Shown piece by piece: positions 1 through 7,408 of a DNA stretch of 9,957 nucleotides. Source of the DNA: Atribacterota bacterium (GTDB lineage Bacteria > Atribacterota > Phoenicimicrobiia > Phoenicimicrobiales > Phoenicimicrobiaceae); NCBI GenBank assembly GCA_030666935.1, contig DAOUWX010000048.1:1-9957 (forward strand). Reading direction: 5' to 3'. The notes beneath the pieces are model-generated. The model was not told the origin of the DNA. It searched no databases and saw only the letters and a list, made by a program, of their open reading frames with translations. The translations under genes and the position numbers were made by a program. Position 1 is the stretch's first letter, and every line of letters starts with the position of its first letter.

Positions 1-5
1 ATTCC

Positions 6-34
6 ATACTAACAAAGTTAGAGGTTGTTGTCAA
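6..34 (-). promoter_or_regulatory. Sigma-70 type promoter facing the left edge
   Basis: On the minus strand a perfect -35 box TTGACA (29-34) is followed after exactly 17 nt by TAGTAT (6-11, 4 of 6 to TATAAT). Transcription would leave the window to the left, so the gene it serves is not visible. A small inverted repeat, CTAAC-AAA-GTTAG (9-21), sits in the spacer and overlaps the -10, where a repressor could bind; its arms are only 5 bp and may be chance. The DNA just upstream is A/T-rich. Confidence 0.6.
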
Positions 35-108
35 GGATTATTCCGCATATTTTTAAGAAGAATTTAAATATTTTTACTGGAATAGAATTGTTTCTTCCGG
101 TGATTATA

Positions 109-137
109 ATTATAGTATAATCGGGGGAGAAGTGCAA
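109..137 (-). promoter_or_regulatory. Possible second upstream minus-strand promoter
   Basis: The minus strand reads TTGCAC (132-137), a 17-nt spacer, then a perfect TATAAT (109-114). The -35 matches only the TTG half. It points the same way as the better promoter at 6-34, so the two could act in tandem on an off-window gene. A second TATAAT on the plus strand at 116-121 makes this AT-rich stretch ambiguous. Confidence 0.3.
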
Positions 138-148
138 GAGGGAAAACA

Positions 149-176
149 GTATCGGGTATTGCGTATCGAGTATTGC
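149..176. repeat. Heptad tandem array, GTATNGN family
   Basis: Four consecutive 7-nt units: GTATCGG (149), GTATTGC (156), GTATCGA (163) and GTATTGC (170), followed by a diverged GTTAAGA. The same family recurs at 4757-4784, where GTATTGC again occurs twice in tandem. Non-coding, downstream of tyrS. Confidence 0.85.
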
Positions 177-186
177 GTTAAGAATT

Positions 187-218
187 AGTTAGTTGGTTAC
201 CTGGTTAGCTAGTTAAGA
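187..218. repeat. Octad tandem array, RGTTANCT family
   Basis: Four consecutive 8-nt units: AGTTAGTT (187), GGTTACCT (195), GGTTAGCT (203) and AGTTAAGA (211). The period is 8, not 7, and it lies directly after the heptad array. A counterpart octad array of different sequence is at 7464-7495. Confidence 0.8.
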
Positions 219-232
219 AAACTGAAAGAAAG

Positions 233-285
233 AGCCAGAAAAAAATAGTATGGTGTATATGGTACAGAAGATAGCATATAGTAAA
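233..285 (+). repeat. Dispersed module shared with the cvpA-mutS2 gap
   Basis: This stretch carries AGCCAGAAAAA (233-243), TAGTAT (246-251) and TGTATATGGTA (254-264), then GATAGC. The same words in the same order occur on the minus strand of 7597-7634. There the distance between TAGTAT and TGTATATGGTA is 9 nt instead of 2, a difference of exactly one heptad. Confidence 0.7.
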
Positions 286-310
286 TTAGCCGTTAGTATA
301 GAATTACTAG

Positions 311-331
311 GTTTATAGTTTTTAGTTTTTA
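311..331 (+). repeat. Short heptad array, GTTTTTA family
   Basis: Three 7-nt units: GTTTATA (311), GTTTTTA (318) and GTTTTTA (325). In phase it resembles the middle part of the 50-bp heptad module at 366-414, so it may be a truncated copy. The rest of 1-459 has no credible gene; it holds the promoters and repeats listed here. Confidence 0.7.
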
Positions 332-365
332 GATAAAGACAATCAATTTTTTGTTTCTATCTTAA

Positions 366-455
366 TTTTAAATTTTAAGCTATGGTTTTAAGTTTTGCGC
401 TTTTCGTTTTTCGCTCTACACTCTTCCCCTTTATTATATACTATATACTCGATAC
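366..455 (+). repeat. Heptad arrays downstream of tyrS
   Basis: Nine continuous 7-nt units run from 366 to 428: TTTTAAA, TTTTAAG, CTATGGT, TTTAAGT, TTTGCGC, then TCGT/TCGC-type units and two C-rich ones. After a short break come three more at 435-455 (TATATAC twice, then TCGATAC), ending just outside the tyrS stop codon. The first array is one copy of the module also seen at 2413-2454 and 8455-8503, with the third heptad (YTATRGY) kept in place. TTTTTCGCTCTA (407-418) recurs at 4930-4941. Confidence 0.85.
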
Positions 456-459
456 TAAA

Positions 460-1680
460 TTATTTAATAACTAATTTTATAAAATTTAGCCTTCCGATTT
501 TTAAAACCATGCCTTCTTCAACAGTCAAGTCAAGATTAGGGTCACTTACCTTTTCTCCGTTAATTCTTACTCCACCCTGCTTAACCAATCTACGAGCCTC
601 GCTTTTACTATCTACTACATCAGATAAGGCAACAAGCTTAATAAGCCAAATTTTACCTTCTTTTAAATCATCTTTCTTCAAAATTAATTCTTTTATTTCT
701 TCCGGATAAAGTTTATTTTTAAACACCTTTTCAAATTCTTCTTCTGCCATAATTGCAGCACTCTGTCCGTGAAAAAGTTGAACAATTTCTCTGGCTAATC
801 TCTTTTTCACATCCCGAGGATGTAAATCATTGCTTTCTAAGCCTATCTTTATCTTATTGATTTCATCTAAAGAAACATCGGTTACCAATTCAAAATATTT
901 AGTCATAAGATTATCAGGAACGGACATGGTCTTCCCATACATTTTTTGAGGAGATTCATCAATCCCAATGTAATTATTAAGACTTTTACTCATTTTTTCT
1001 ATTCCATCTGTTCCCTCAAGAAGAGGCAGGGTGATAATAACTTGTGGTTCCTGATTGTATTCCCTTTGAATATCTCTACCCACTAATAGATTAAATTTCT
1101 GATCTGTGCCTCCTAATTCAATGTCTGCCCGCATAGCGACAGAATCATAGCCCTGCATTAAAGGGTACATAAATTCGTGGATACCTATCGGTTTACCTTC
1201 TTTGTATCTGGTTGAAAAATCATCTCTTTCTAACATACGGGCAACTGTATATTTGGAACATACTTTTAAAACTTCCGAGAAAGAAAGCTTTCCCAGCCAA
1301 TGACTATTAAATACTACTTTGGTTTTTTCTGGATTTAATATTTTAAAAACTTGTTTTTTGTAAGTCTCTGCATTCTTTTTGATTTCCTCTTCAGTCAACT
1401 GTTTTCTGGTTACTGATTTACCGCTTGGGTCACCTATCATCCCGGTAAAATCGCCAATCAAAAAATAAATATCATGTCCCAGGTCTTGAAATTGTCTCAT
1501 TTTTCGTAGACCTACTGTATGTCCCAAATGTATATCCGGTGCATTGGGATCAAATCCTTGTTTAACCCGAAGAGGTCTTTTTTCTTTTCTTGATTTTTCT
1601 ATTTTTTTTATCAATTCTTCTTCGGAGATTATTTCTTCTGTGCCTCTTTTAATTATCCTTAATTCTTCTTTAATATACAT
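460..1680 (-). CDS. tyrS: Tyrosine--tRNA ligase (TyrRS), KMSKS-type
   Basis: A cytoplasmic class I aminoacyl-tRNA synthetase that charges tRNA-Tyr with tyrosine using ATP. The 406-residue product is full length for the family. The HIGH-type motif is HLGH (51-54), following GFDPNAPDI. GGTDQKFNLL (190-199) is the family's conserved substrate-pocket segment, and EKMSKS gives KMSKS at 229-233. An S4-type RNA-binding domain occupies about 345-404 (SEARRLVKQGGVRINGEKV region). Having KMSKS rather than a KFGKT-type loop places it in the TyrZ-like branch. The ATG start is supported by the family's usual N-terminus (IKEELRIIKRGTEEI) and by an upstream GGGG nine nt away. It lies 74 nt downstream of the queT-like gene and is probably cotranscribed. 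No T-box leader fits in that gap. No terminator hairpin is evident after the stop; heptad repeats begin there instead. Confidence 0.97.
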   Translation of the reverse strand: MYIKEELRIIKRGTEEIISEEELIKKIEKSRKEKRPLRVKQGFDPNAPDIHLGHTVGLRKMRQFQDLGHDIYFLIGDFTGMIGDPSGKSVTRKQLTEEEIKKNAETYKKQVFKILNPEKTKVVFNSHWLGKLSFSEVLKVCSKYTVARMLERDDFSTRYKEGKPIGIHEFMYPLMQGYDSVAMRADIELGGTDQKFNLLVGRDIQREYNQEPQVIITLPLLEGTDGIEKMSKSLNNYIGIDESPQKMYGKTMSVPDNLMTKYFELVTDVSLDEINKIKIGLESNDLHPRDVKKRLAREIVQLFHGQSAAIMAEEEFEKVFKNKLYPEEIKELILKKDDLKEGKIWLIKLVALSDVVDSKSEARRLVKQGGVRINGEKVSDPNLDLTVEEGMVLKIGRLNFIKLVIK

Positions 1681-1754
1681 AATAAATTACCCCGCTTCAT
1701 AGAATAAAAACATCAAATAATTTTATTACAATTCATTCCCTTATTTCTTGTTCG

Positions 1755-2222
1755 TTACCCCAAACCTAACCTCTTTTTGTTCTTAATTAACAAAATCAAT
1801 AAGGGATAGCCCAAGACATAGCAAGCAATGACTTCCCCTATCCCGATATACAATACAGTTATCCAATATGGCAAGTCAAAGAGTAAATGCAAATAAATAC
1901 TCACCCCAAATGCATTTATCAATACAGGAGGAAGTGGTGCTAATTTAGGATTATTTACTTTGTAAGTTAAATAAGCTGCGATTAAAGTACAAAGACTCCC
2001 TCCAATTATATCTACCATCCCTAATCCCCCGTAAACATTTGCCAAAATACAACCTAAAAATAATCCAATGATAGCTGATGAATCAATAAAGGGAAGAATT
2101 ACTAAAGCTTCAGCAATTCTCACTTGAATGGGGCCATAACTTATTGGAGCAAATATGATATTAAGAACCACATAAATCGCTGCAATCATGGCTACACGAA
2201 CCAAATAATTAAGCTTAATCAT
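1755..2222 (-). CDS. queT: QueT-family transporter (queuosine precursor uptake)
   Basis: A small integral membrane protein of the QueT (DUF988) family, thought to be the substrate-binding S component of an ECF-type importer for a queuosine precursor such as preQ1. The 155-residue product is almost entirely hydrophobic, with about five membrane segments. It shows the family signatures FAPISYGPIQVRIAEAL near residues 20-36, NVYGGLGMVDIIGGS around 62-76, and LPPVLINAFGVSIYL in the middle. An in-frame TTG at 2237 would add five residues. The ATG at 2222 is preferred because GGGA lies 9 nt before it, while the TTG has no ribosome site. tyrS follows 74 nt downstream. No preQ1 riboswitch is recognisable in the leader of about 33 nt. 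Family assignment is firm; the exact substrate is inferred. Confidence 0.88.
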   Translation of the reverse strand: MIKLNYLVRVAMIAAIYVVLNIIFAPISYGPIQVRIAEALVILPFIDSSAIIGLFLGCILANVYGGLGMVDIIGGSLCTLIAAYLTYKVNNPKLAPLPPVLINAFGVSIYLHLLFDLPYWITVLYIGIGEVIACYVLGYPLLILLIKNKKRLGLG

Positions 2223-2261
2223 CTTAAAATATCCCAAGAATAAATATATTTAATCTTTGAA

Positions 2262-2267
2262 ATTATA
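2262..2267 (-). promoter_or_regulatory. Extended -10 promoter for queT-tyrS
   Basis: The minus strand carries TGTTATAAT: a perfect TATAAT (2262-2267) preceded by the TGn of an extended -10. No good -35 lies 16-18 nt upstream, as is common for this promoter class. The predicted start near 2255 leaves a leader of about 33 nt before the ATG at 2222. Confidence 0.5.
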
Positions 2268-2331
2268 ACATAGATTTAATGCTATTAAAAGGTTCAAGTA
2301 AAATCACTTTACTAATTTTTGAATAATTTTA

Positions 2332-2340
2332 TGGTATAAT
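2332..2340 (+). promoter_or_regulatory. Extended -10 promoter for the PBP gene
   Basis: TGGTATAAT gives a perfect TATAAT (2335-2340) with an extended -10 TGn. No convincing -35 is seen. It is divergent from the queT promoter about 70 nt away. Transcription from about 2347 would give a 5' leader of about 158 nt consisting mostly of the inverted heptad arrays. Confidence 0.5.
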
Positions 2341-2350
2341 GTTATTCGAA

Positions 2351-2482
2351 GCGTAGAACGTAGAACGAAAAACGCAAAAACTATAACTTAAAACTTAAAA
2401 CGAAGAAAGAGGTTTTGAATTTTGAATTATAGCTTTTAGTTTTTCGCTTTAAGCTTTCAGTTTAACACAATACGATATGCGT
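2351..2482. repeat. Inverted pair of heptad arrays in the PBP leader
   Basis: Left array, 2351-2406: eight 7-nt units from GCGTAGA, ACGTAGA and ACGAAAA to ACTTAAA twice and ACGAAGA. Right array, 2413-2482: ten units from TTTTGAA twice, TTATAGC, TTTTAGT and TTTTCGC through to TATGCGT. The reverse complement of the left (TTTTAAG twice, TTATAGT, ...) aligns in phase with the right, so the two arms can pair across the loop at about 2402-2412. The resulting imperfect hairpin has arms of about 40-45 nt, with G-U wobbles. The PBP ribosome site (2492-2497) lies outside it. Confidence 0.85.
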
Positions 2483-2491
2483 TAAACAAAG

Positions 2492-2497
2492 AAGGAG
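2492..2497 (+). promoter_or_regulatory. Ribosome binding site fixing a TTG start
   Basis: AAGGAG lies 7 nt before the TTG at 2505, a strong ribosome site that fixes this non-ATG start for the PBP gene. Confidence 0.85.
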
Positions 2498-2504
2498 TCT
2501 TACT

Positions 2505-4631
2505 TTGTCACCAAAAAATAGACCAAAAATATCTTATCATATTCCTTTATCTAAAAAAATATTATTGGTCATTATAATTTTTACTCTGACATTTTCTATT
2601 ACGTTTATCGGACTGTCTACTCTTAATAATCAAAAAATATCAGAAATGGTTCAAGGAAACAAATTTTTAGATGCTATAAACAGCAAAGTATATGATATTA
2701 ACGGTAAAATTATCAGCGAATTTTATCAGGAAAATAGAAATCCAGTTCCTTTATCTAAAATTCCTTTGAATTTAATTAACGCTACTATTGCTATTGAGGA
2801 TTCGGACTTTTATAACCATAAAGGAATAAGTTTGCGAGGAATCGTGCGTGCCCAATGGGAAAATTTTAAAAATATAATTTTACAGCTAAAAAAAGAGGCT
2901 AAACCCCACGGAGGAAGCACAATAACCCAACAATTAGCTATAAACACTTTTCTTACTCGAGAAATTAGCTTGAATAGAAAATTAAAAGATATGTTATTGG
3001 CCTTACAAATAGAACGATCTTTCACCAAAGATGAAATTTTAGAAATGTATTTAAATGAAATATACTTTGGGCATGGTGCCTACGGAGTACAATCTGCTGC
3101 TAAAATGTATTTTAATAAAAATGTACAGGATTTAAACCTGGCAGAATGCGCATTACTCGCAGGAATCCCCCGTGGACCTTCTTATTACTCTCCGATTCTT
3201 AATCAGGAAGTATCCTTAAAAAGAAGAAATATAATCTTAAATAGAATGTATAAGTTGGGTTATATATCTGAAGAGGATATGGAAAAAGCCAAACAAAACC
3301 CCCTGGAACTTGATTATAATAATAAAAGAGATAAGCTTACAGCTCCCTATTTTTCCACTTTTATTCTTGCTCAACTTTTAGAAGAATATGGAGCTAATAT
3401 AGTCTATAAAGGTGGATTAAAAATTTATACTACCTTAGATTTGGAGATGCAGTATTTTGCTGAAAAAGCACTTCAAGAATCTGGACATGAAGGAGCAATA
3501 ATTGCCATTGAACCTCAGACCGGTCATATTAAGGTAATGGTAGGAGGAAAAGATTTTGGAGAAAGTAAATTCAATAGAGCAACTCAAGCTTATCGCCAAC
3601 CCGGTTCAGCTTTTAAGCCATTTATTTACCTTACTGCTTTGGATAATGGATTTACTCCCAGTAATATTATAGAAGATTCTCCGATTACTTTCAAAAATGG
3701 ATGGTCTCCTGAAAATTACGAAAAAGAATTTAGCGGACCGGTAACTCTCAGAGAAGCATTTGAACATTCTATAAATGTAGTAGGTGTAAAACTATTAGAT
3801 CAAGTGGGAATAAAAAAAGTTATAAATTATTCTCGTAAAGCAGGGATAACCAGTGAACTTCGTCCCGATCTCTCTTTGGCTTTGGGTACTTCAGAGATAA
3901 CCCCCTTAGAAATTGCTTCCGCTTATGCCACTATTGCTAACTTAGGTGTTAGGGTAGACCCCTTATCTATAATTCGAATAGAAGATTATTCAGGTAAAAT
4001 TATAAAAGATATTATTCCTCAAAAAAAGAAAGTATTCAAAGAAGAAACTTGTTATGTGCTTACAAACATGATGAAGGGAGTAATAGAAAGAGGAACCGGC
4101 TGGAATGCCAAGATAGGTAGACCGGCAGCTGGAAAGACCGGTACTACTGATAATTTTGTCGATGCCTGGTTTATTGGTTTTACTCCGGAGTTGGTTACTG
4201 CAGTTTATATTGGAAATGATGATAGAAAACCTTTAGGAAACAAAATGACCGGTGGAGTAGTCGCTGCCCCGGTTTGGGCTAATTTTATGAAAGATGCTCT
4301 TAAAAATAATGAAAAAATAGATTTTTTGCAGCCAGATAAAATAACCAAAATATCTGTTTGTAAAGAATCCGGGCTTCTACCTACTGATTCTTGTCCGGAA
4401 ATATTAACAGTAACTTTCATAAAAGGCACAGAACCTACATCTTCTTGTATAATTCATCAGAAATATTTTGAAATACCAAAAGTAGAAGAATATCCGGAAA
4501 TTAAGACACCCTATTATGAAGAAATTGAAGAAATTAAGAAAAAATACGAAGAAAAACCCACAGAAACTGAAGAAAAGGAAGAAACTCTTCAATCTTTAAT
4601 AGAGATGCTTAGAGAAAAACATAAAAAATAA
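2505..4631 (+). CDS. mrcA: PBP1A-family bifunctional peptidoglycan synthase
   Basis: A membrane-anchored class A penicillin-binding protein: it polymerises lipid II into glycan strands and cross-links the stem peptides outside the cytoplasmic membrane. It has 708 residues. A single N-terminal membrane anchor (about 17-39) follows a short basic cytoplasmic tail. The GT51 glycosyltransferase domain (about 55-235) has catalytic E98 in EDSDFYNHKG and the GGSTITQQLA motif (136-145). The transpeptidase domain (about 325-605) has SAFK with nucleophile S368 and K371, SIN (422-424) and KTGT (544-547). A Cys-containing segment typical of the family follows (C619, C630, C648), then a Glu/Lys-rich tail (about 655-708). 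It is shorter than E. coli PBP1A, apparently lacking the extra inter-domain insert. TTG start with a strong ribosome site. Convergent with mutS2; no clear terminator. Confidence 0.95.
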   Translation: MSPKNRPKISYHIPLSKKILLVIIIFTLTFSITFIGLSTLNNQKISEMVQGNKFLDAINSKVYDINGKIISEFYQENRNPVPLSKIPLNLINATIAIEDSDFYNHKGISLRGIVRAQWENFKNIILQLKKEAKPHGGSTITQQLAINTFLTREISLNRKLKDMLLALQIERSFTKDEILEMYLNEIYFGHGAYGVQSAAKMYFNKNVQDLNLAECALLAGIPRGPSYYSPILNQEVSLKRRNIILNRMYKLGYISEEDMEKAKQNPLELDYNNKRDKLTAPYFSTFILAQLLEEYGANIVYKGGLKIYTTLDLEMQYFAEKALQESGHEGAIIAIEPQTGHIKVMVGGKDFGESKFNRATQAYRQPGSAFKPFIYLTALDNGFTPSNIIEDSPITFKNGWSPENYEKEFSGPVTLREAFEHSINVVGVKLLDQVGIKKVINYSRKAGITSELRPDLSLALGTSEITPLEIASAYATIANLGVRVDPLSIIRIEDYSGKIIKDIIPQKKKVFKEETCYVLTNMMKGVIERGTGWNAKIGRPAAGKTGTTDNFVDAWFIGFTPELVTAVYIGNDDRKPLGNKMTGGVVAAPVWANFMKDALKNNEKIDFLQPDKITKISVCKESGLLPTDSCPEILTVTFIKGTEPTSSCIIHQKYFEIPKVEEYPEIKTPYYEEIEEIKKKYEEKPTETEEKEETLQSLIEMLREKHKK

Positions 4632-4698
4632 GATGAATGATTTATTATGTATTTGGTAGAGTTAGAATTAACGCGTATACTATATATTGATTACACTA

Positions 4699-4784
4699 AG
4701 CTAAAAACTTAAAACTAAAAACGTAAAACCATAATTCAAAATTCAAAACTTTTTTTGTATATCGTATTGCGTATTGCGTTTGGA
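4699..4784 (+). repeat. Heptad array downstream of the PBP gene
   Basis: Eight continuous units at 4699-4754: AGCTAAA, AACTTAA, AACTAAA, AACGTAA, AACCATA, ATTCAAA twice, ACTTTTT. Two extra T's follow, then four GTATNNN units at 4757-4784 (GTATATC, GTATTGC twice, GTTTGGA). The first eight align without a gap to 8393-8448 (51 of 56 bases), including a perfect 31-nt match of 4725-4755 to 8419-8449. Unlike there, no inverted partner array follows. This convergent gap (4632-4974) holds no credible gene. Confidence 0.85.
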
Positions 4785-4894
4785 TTTAAATGATAAAAAG
4801 AGAAAAAATATGCAATTTAGGGCATACAACTATTTAATTGTACATATTATTCATTACTGTTTCTTTGTGTCTTCTGGCCTCTATGTTCTTAACC

Positions 4895-4957
4895 AGATAC
4901 GATTCACGAGATACGAATTTGATTTGGCATTTTTCGCTCTATACTTTTCGTTTCTAT
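4895..4957 (+). repeat. Heptad arrays near the mutS2 3' end
   Basis: AGATACG, ATTCACG, AGATACG form three units at 4895-4915. TTTTTCG, CTCTATA, CTTTTCG, TTTCTAT form four more at 4930-4957. ACGAGATACGAATT (4906-4919) is repeated exactly at 7760-7773 in the cvpA-mutS2 gap, same orientation. TTTTTCGCTCTA (4930-4941) matches 407-418. Confidence 0.75.
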
Positions 4958-4974
4958 CTATTTTGTATCCTCAT

Positions 4975-7365
4975 TTATTTTTCCAAATACGCAATTGTAA
5001 CCCCAATCCCTCCTTCTTTTGTATCTCCAGTCCTGAATGATTTAATATAAGGAATCTTATCTAACGTTTTTTTTACCTCGTCTCTCAAAATTCCTTTACC
5101 TTTTCCATGAACTATGTACACCGGTGAAACTCCCAACAGATAGGCGTCATCTAAATATTTTTCCAACACAGGTCGTGCTTCTTCAATAGTTAATTGGCGA
5201 ATAGAAATCTCATTTCTAAAAGTTTTTATTTTAGATAAAGAAAAACTATCCCTTCCTCTTAAACCTCCATTAAAACCATTCCCAATATGGCTATATTTCT
5301 TCGCTGCCTTATCAAGTTTATCTATTTTTTCTATATCGAAAATTGAGACTAGCATTTTCATATTATCAATTTGCACCTTGCATTTCTCACTTTTGGTAGA
5401 AATAGAAATTATTACCCCTTTCTTGTTCAAACTCTTAACCAATACGTAATCTCCTATTTCAATATTTTGATTTTTAATTAATTTTTTCTCCGGCTTTATC
5501 TTTACTATCTCATCTTGTATTTCCTTGCTAATTGCTTGCACTTGCTCTAACAAGGGACCTTTAGATTCTTTGCTTAAAAACTTTTTCTTATTCATTCTCT
5601 CTATCATATTTTCAGCTCTATTCTGAGTTTCCTTTAATATCTTTTCTGCTTCCTGGTAAGTTTTTAGAATTATTTCCTTTTTATTTTCCTCAATTTTGTT
5701 TAATTCCTTTTCTAATTTATCTCTAATTTTGATACTCTCTTCTTTAGCCATTTCTGTCAGATATTTTTCCTTCTCAATTAGTTTTTTGTCTTCTTCAATC
5801 TTTTCAATCAAATTGTCTGCTTTAATTTTTTCCTGAGATAAAAAGCTCTGAGCCTGAGAAACAACTTCCGGAGTTAAACCCAATTTTTGGGCAATTATAA
5901 AAGCACAACTCTTACCGGGTAATCCGATAGAAATCTCAAATGTCGGCCTTAATGTTTCTTCATCAAATTCAACGCGAGCGTTATATACTCCTTTGGTTAA
6001 ATATGCATAGGTCTTTAAAGAATCATGATGAGTGGTTGCTATTACCCTGGATTTCTCTTTACTTAAGAAATCTAAAACAGCCATTCCTAAAGCTGCTCCC
6101 TCTGTAGGATCTGTACCCGCACCTAATTCATCAAGCAATATAAGAGATTCAGAATCAGCCTCCCTTAAAATTTGAACTACATACTTCATGTGAGAAGAGA
6201 AAGTGCTTAAATTTTGCTCTATACTCTGTTCATCTCCTATATCACAAAATATCTTTTTGAAAATAGGAACCTCGCTCCCCTCCGCAACGGGAATGTGTAA
6301 TCCGCATTGAGCCATAAGGGTAAGCAAGCCTATAGTTTTCAAGGTAACTGTCTTACCTCCTGTATTGGGACCGGTAATTACTAAAATATTAAAAACTCTT
6401 CCCAAATTTATATTAATGGGAACGACAGGACCTTGTAACAAGGGATGTCTTGCCTGAATAAGATTGATAAAACCATCTTGATTTAATTTTGGTTCTACTG
6501 CTTTCATTTTATCGGCTAATGCTGCTCGGGCATAAATAAAATCAATTTCACCCAGACTTAAAACACTATCATTAATCTCTTGTGCTCTTTCTCCAATATG
6601 GGAAGTTATTTTTTGCAGAATTTTTAATATCTCTTGTTCTTCATCTTTAATTAATTGGCGGAGTGAATTATTTAAATCTACCACTACAAAGGGCTCAATA
6701 AATAAAGTAGCTCCGCTATCAGATTTATCGTGAACTATTCCGGGAAATTTTGCTTTTTTTTCTTGTTTTACAGGTATAACGTACCTATTTTGCCTTATAG
6801 TTATTAAAGGTTCTTGAATAATGGCGGTAAAACGGGAAGACCTGATAATGGTTTCTAATTTATTTTTCAGGGATTGTTCTTTCTTTATTATATCTCTTCT
6901 AATCTTCCTTAACTCTGGGCTTGCTCGGTCTAAAACTACTCCATCTTCATCGATACATTGAATTATTTCTTTTTCTAATTCGGAAAAAGTTCGTATTTTT
7001 TCTGTTCTCACTTTAATTAAAGGATATTTTTCTTTAGTTTTCAATAGAAACTTTTTAATCAAGCGAGAAGTTTTTAAAACTTTTAATATTTTTATAATTT
7101 TTGCAGCATCAAGAATAGATCCCTTAACTACAGATCTTTTTAATTCACTATTAATGTCTTCTAATCTGGAAAATGGAGGGGTTCCGTCATAAGCAATAAT
7201 TTCTCGCATTTCAGTAGTTTCTTTTTGAATGTTAAAAATTTGCGGCCAATCAATCATAGGGGTGATATTTTCTACGATTAATTCACCAGTAGCAGTGGAT
7301 ATTTTTTCTTTTAATTGATTTTTAATTTTTGAAAATTCTAAAACTAAAAATGTATGCTCATCCAA
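4975..7365 (-). CDS. mutS2: MutS2 ATPase with C-terminal Smr domain
   Basis: MutS2 is a MutS paralogue lacking the mismatch-recognition domains. It is linked to suppressing recombination and, in Bacillus, to splitting collided ribosomes. Taking the TTG start at 7365 it has 796 residues, normal for the family. Features in order: a clamp/lever core; an ABC-type ATPase with Walker A GPNTGGKT (332-339), Walker B LILLDE (D412, E413) followed by LGAGTDP, and an H-loop TTHH (444-447); a long charged coiled coil (about 510-620); a KOW-like segment (about 636-680, IGDYVLVKSLNKKG); and an Smr domain (about 720-796). The Smr keeps HGKGKG (753-758), but its usual LDLRG motif reads ISIRQ (720-724). An upstream in-frame GTG (7377) overlaps the AAGGTGAG ribosome site. 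The TTG lies 7 nt after that site and gives the family's usual N-terminus, MDEHTF. Third in the pheT-cvpA-mutS2 block. Confidence 0.95.
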   Translation of the reverse strand: MDEHTFLVLEFSKIKNQLKEKISTATGELIVENITPMIDWPQIFNIQKETTEMREIIAYDGTPPFSRLEDINSELKRSVVKGSILDAAKIIKILKVLKTSRLIKKFLLKTKEKYPLIKVRTEKIRTFSELEKEIIQCIDEDGVVLDRASPELRKIRRDIIKKEQSLKNKLETIIRSSRFTAIIQEPLITIRQNRYVIPVKQEKKAKFPGIVHDKSDSGATLFIEPFVVVDLNNSLRQLIKDEEQEILKILQKITSHIGERAQEINDSVLSLGEIDFIYARAALADKMKAVEPKLNQDGFINLIQARHPLLQGPVVPININLGRVFNILVITGPNTGGKTVTLKTIGLLTLMAQCGLHIPVAEGSEVPIFKKIFCDIGDEQSIEQNLSTFSSHMKYVVQILREADSESLILLDELGAGTDPTEGAALGMAVLDFLSKEKSRVIATTHHDSLKTYAYLTKGVYNARVEFDEETLRPTFEISIGLPGKSCAFIIAQKLGLTPEVVSQAQSFLSQEKIKADNLIEKIEEDKKLIEKEKYLTEMAKEESIKIRDKLEKELNKIEENKKEIILKTYQEAEKILKETQNRAENMIERMNKKKFLSKESKGPLLEQVQAISKEIQDEIVKIKPEKKLIKNQNIEIGDYVLVKSLNKKGVIISISTKSEKCKVQIDNMKMLVSIFDIEKIDKLDKAAKKYSHIGNGFNGGLRGRDSFSLSKIKTFRNEISIRQLTIEEARPVLEKYLDDAYLLGVSPVYIVHGKGKGILRDEVKKTLDKIPYIKSFRTGDTKEGGIGVTIAYLEK

Positions 7366-7372
7366 GATATAT

Positions 7373-7380
7373 CTCACCTT
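7373..7380 (-). promoter_or_regulatory. Ribosome binding site deciding the mutS2 start
   Basis: The minus strand reads AAGGTGAG seven nt before TTG 7365-7363. The GTG inside this site (7377-7375) is the longest-frame start but has no ribosome site of its own, so it is most likely part of the Shine-Dalgarno sequence. Confidence 0.75.
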
Positions 7381-7408
7381 TTTTAATTAGTCGTTAGTAA
7401 ATAACTTA

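Noticed and set aside
395..709. Plus-strand open frame of 104 codons
   Set aside because: It overlaps the tyrS 3' end in antisense and its first part is heptad repeat; no family resemblance or ribosome site.
1681..1754. T-box leader ahead of tyrS
   Set aside because: Only 74 nt are available and the conserved T-box sequence is not present.
2223..2237. TTG start for queT at 2237
   Set aside because: No ribosome site precedes it, while GGGA is suitably placed for the ATG at 2222.
2223..2255. preQ1 riboswitch ahead of queT
   Set aside because: The leader is only about 33 nt and shows no recognisable preQ1 aptamer stem-loop or pseudoknot.
2810..3028. Minus-strand open frames inside the PBP gene (also 4205-4429 and 4404-4592)
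   Set aside because: Shadows of the strongly supported PBP coding frame.
4632..4760. Rho-independent terminator at the T-run (4750-4756)
   Set aside because: No GC-rich stem precedes the T-run; it is part of a heptad array also found in front of a different gene pair.
4774..5050. Two overlapping plus-strand open frames (88 and 70 codons) in the convergent gap
   Set aside because: They consist of repeat DNA plus the antisense of the mutS2 end; low-complexity hydrophobic product and no convincing start.
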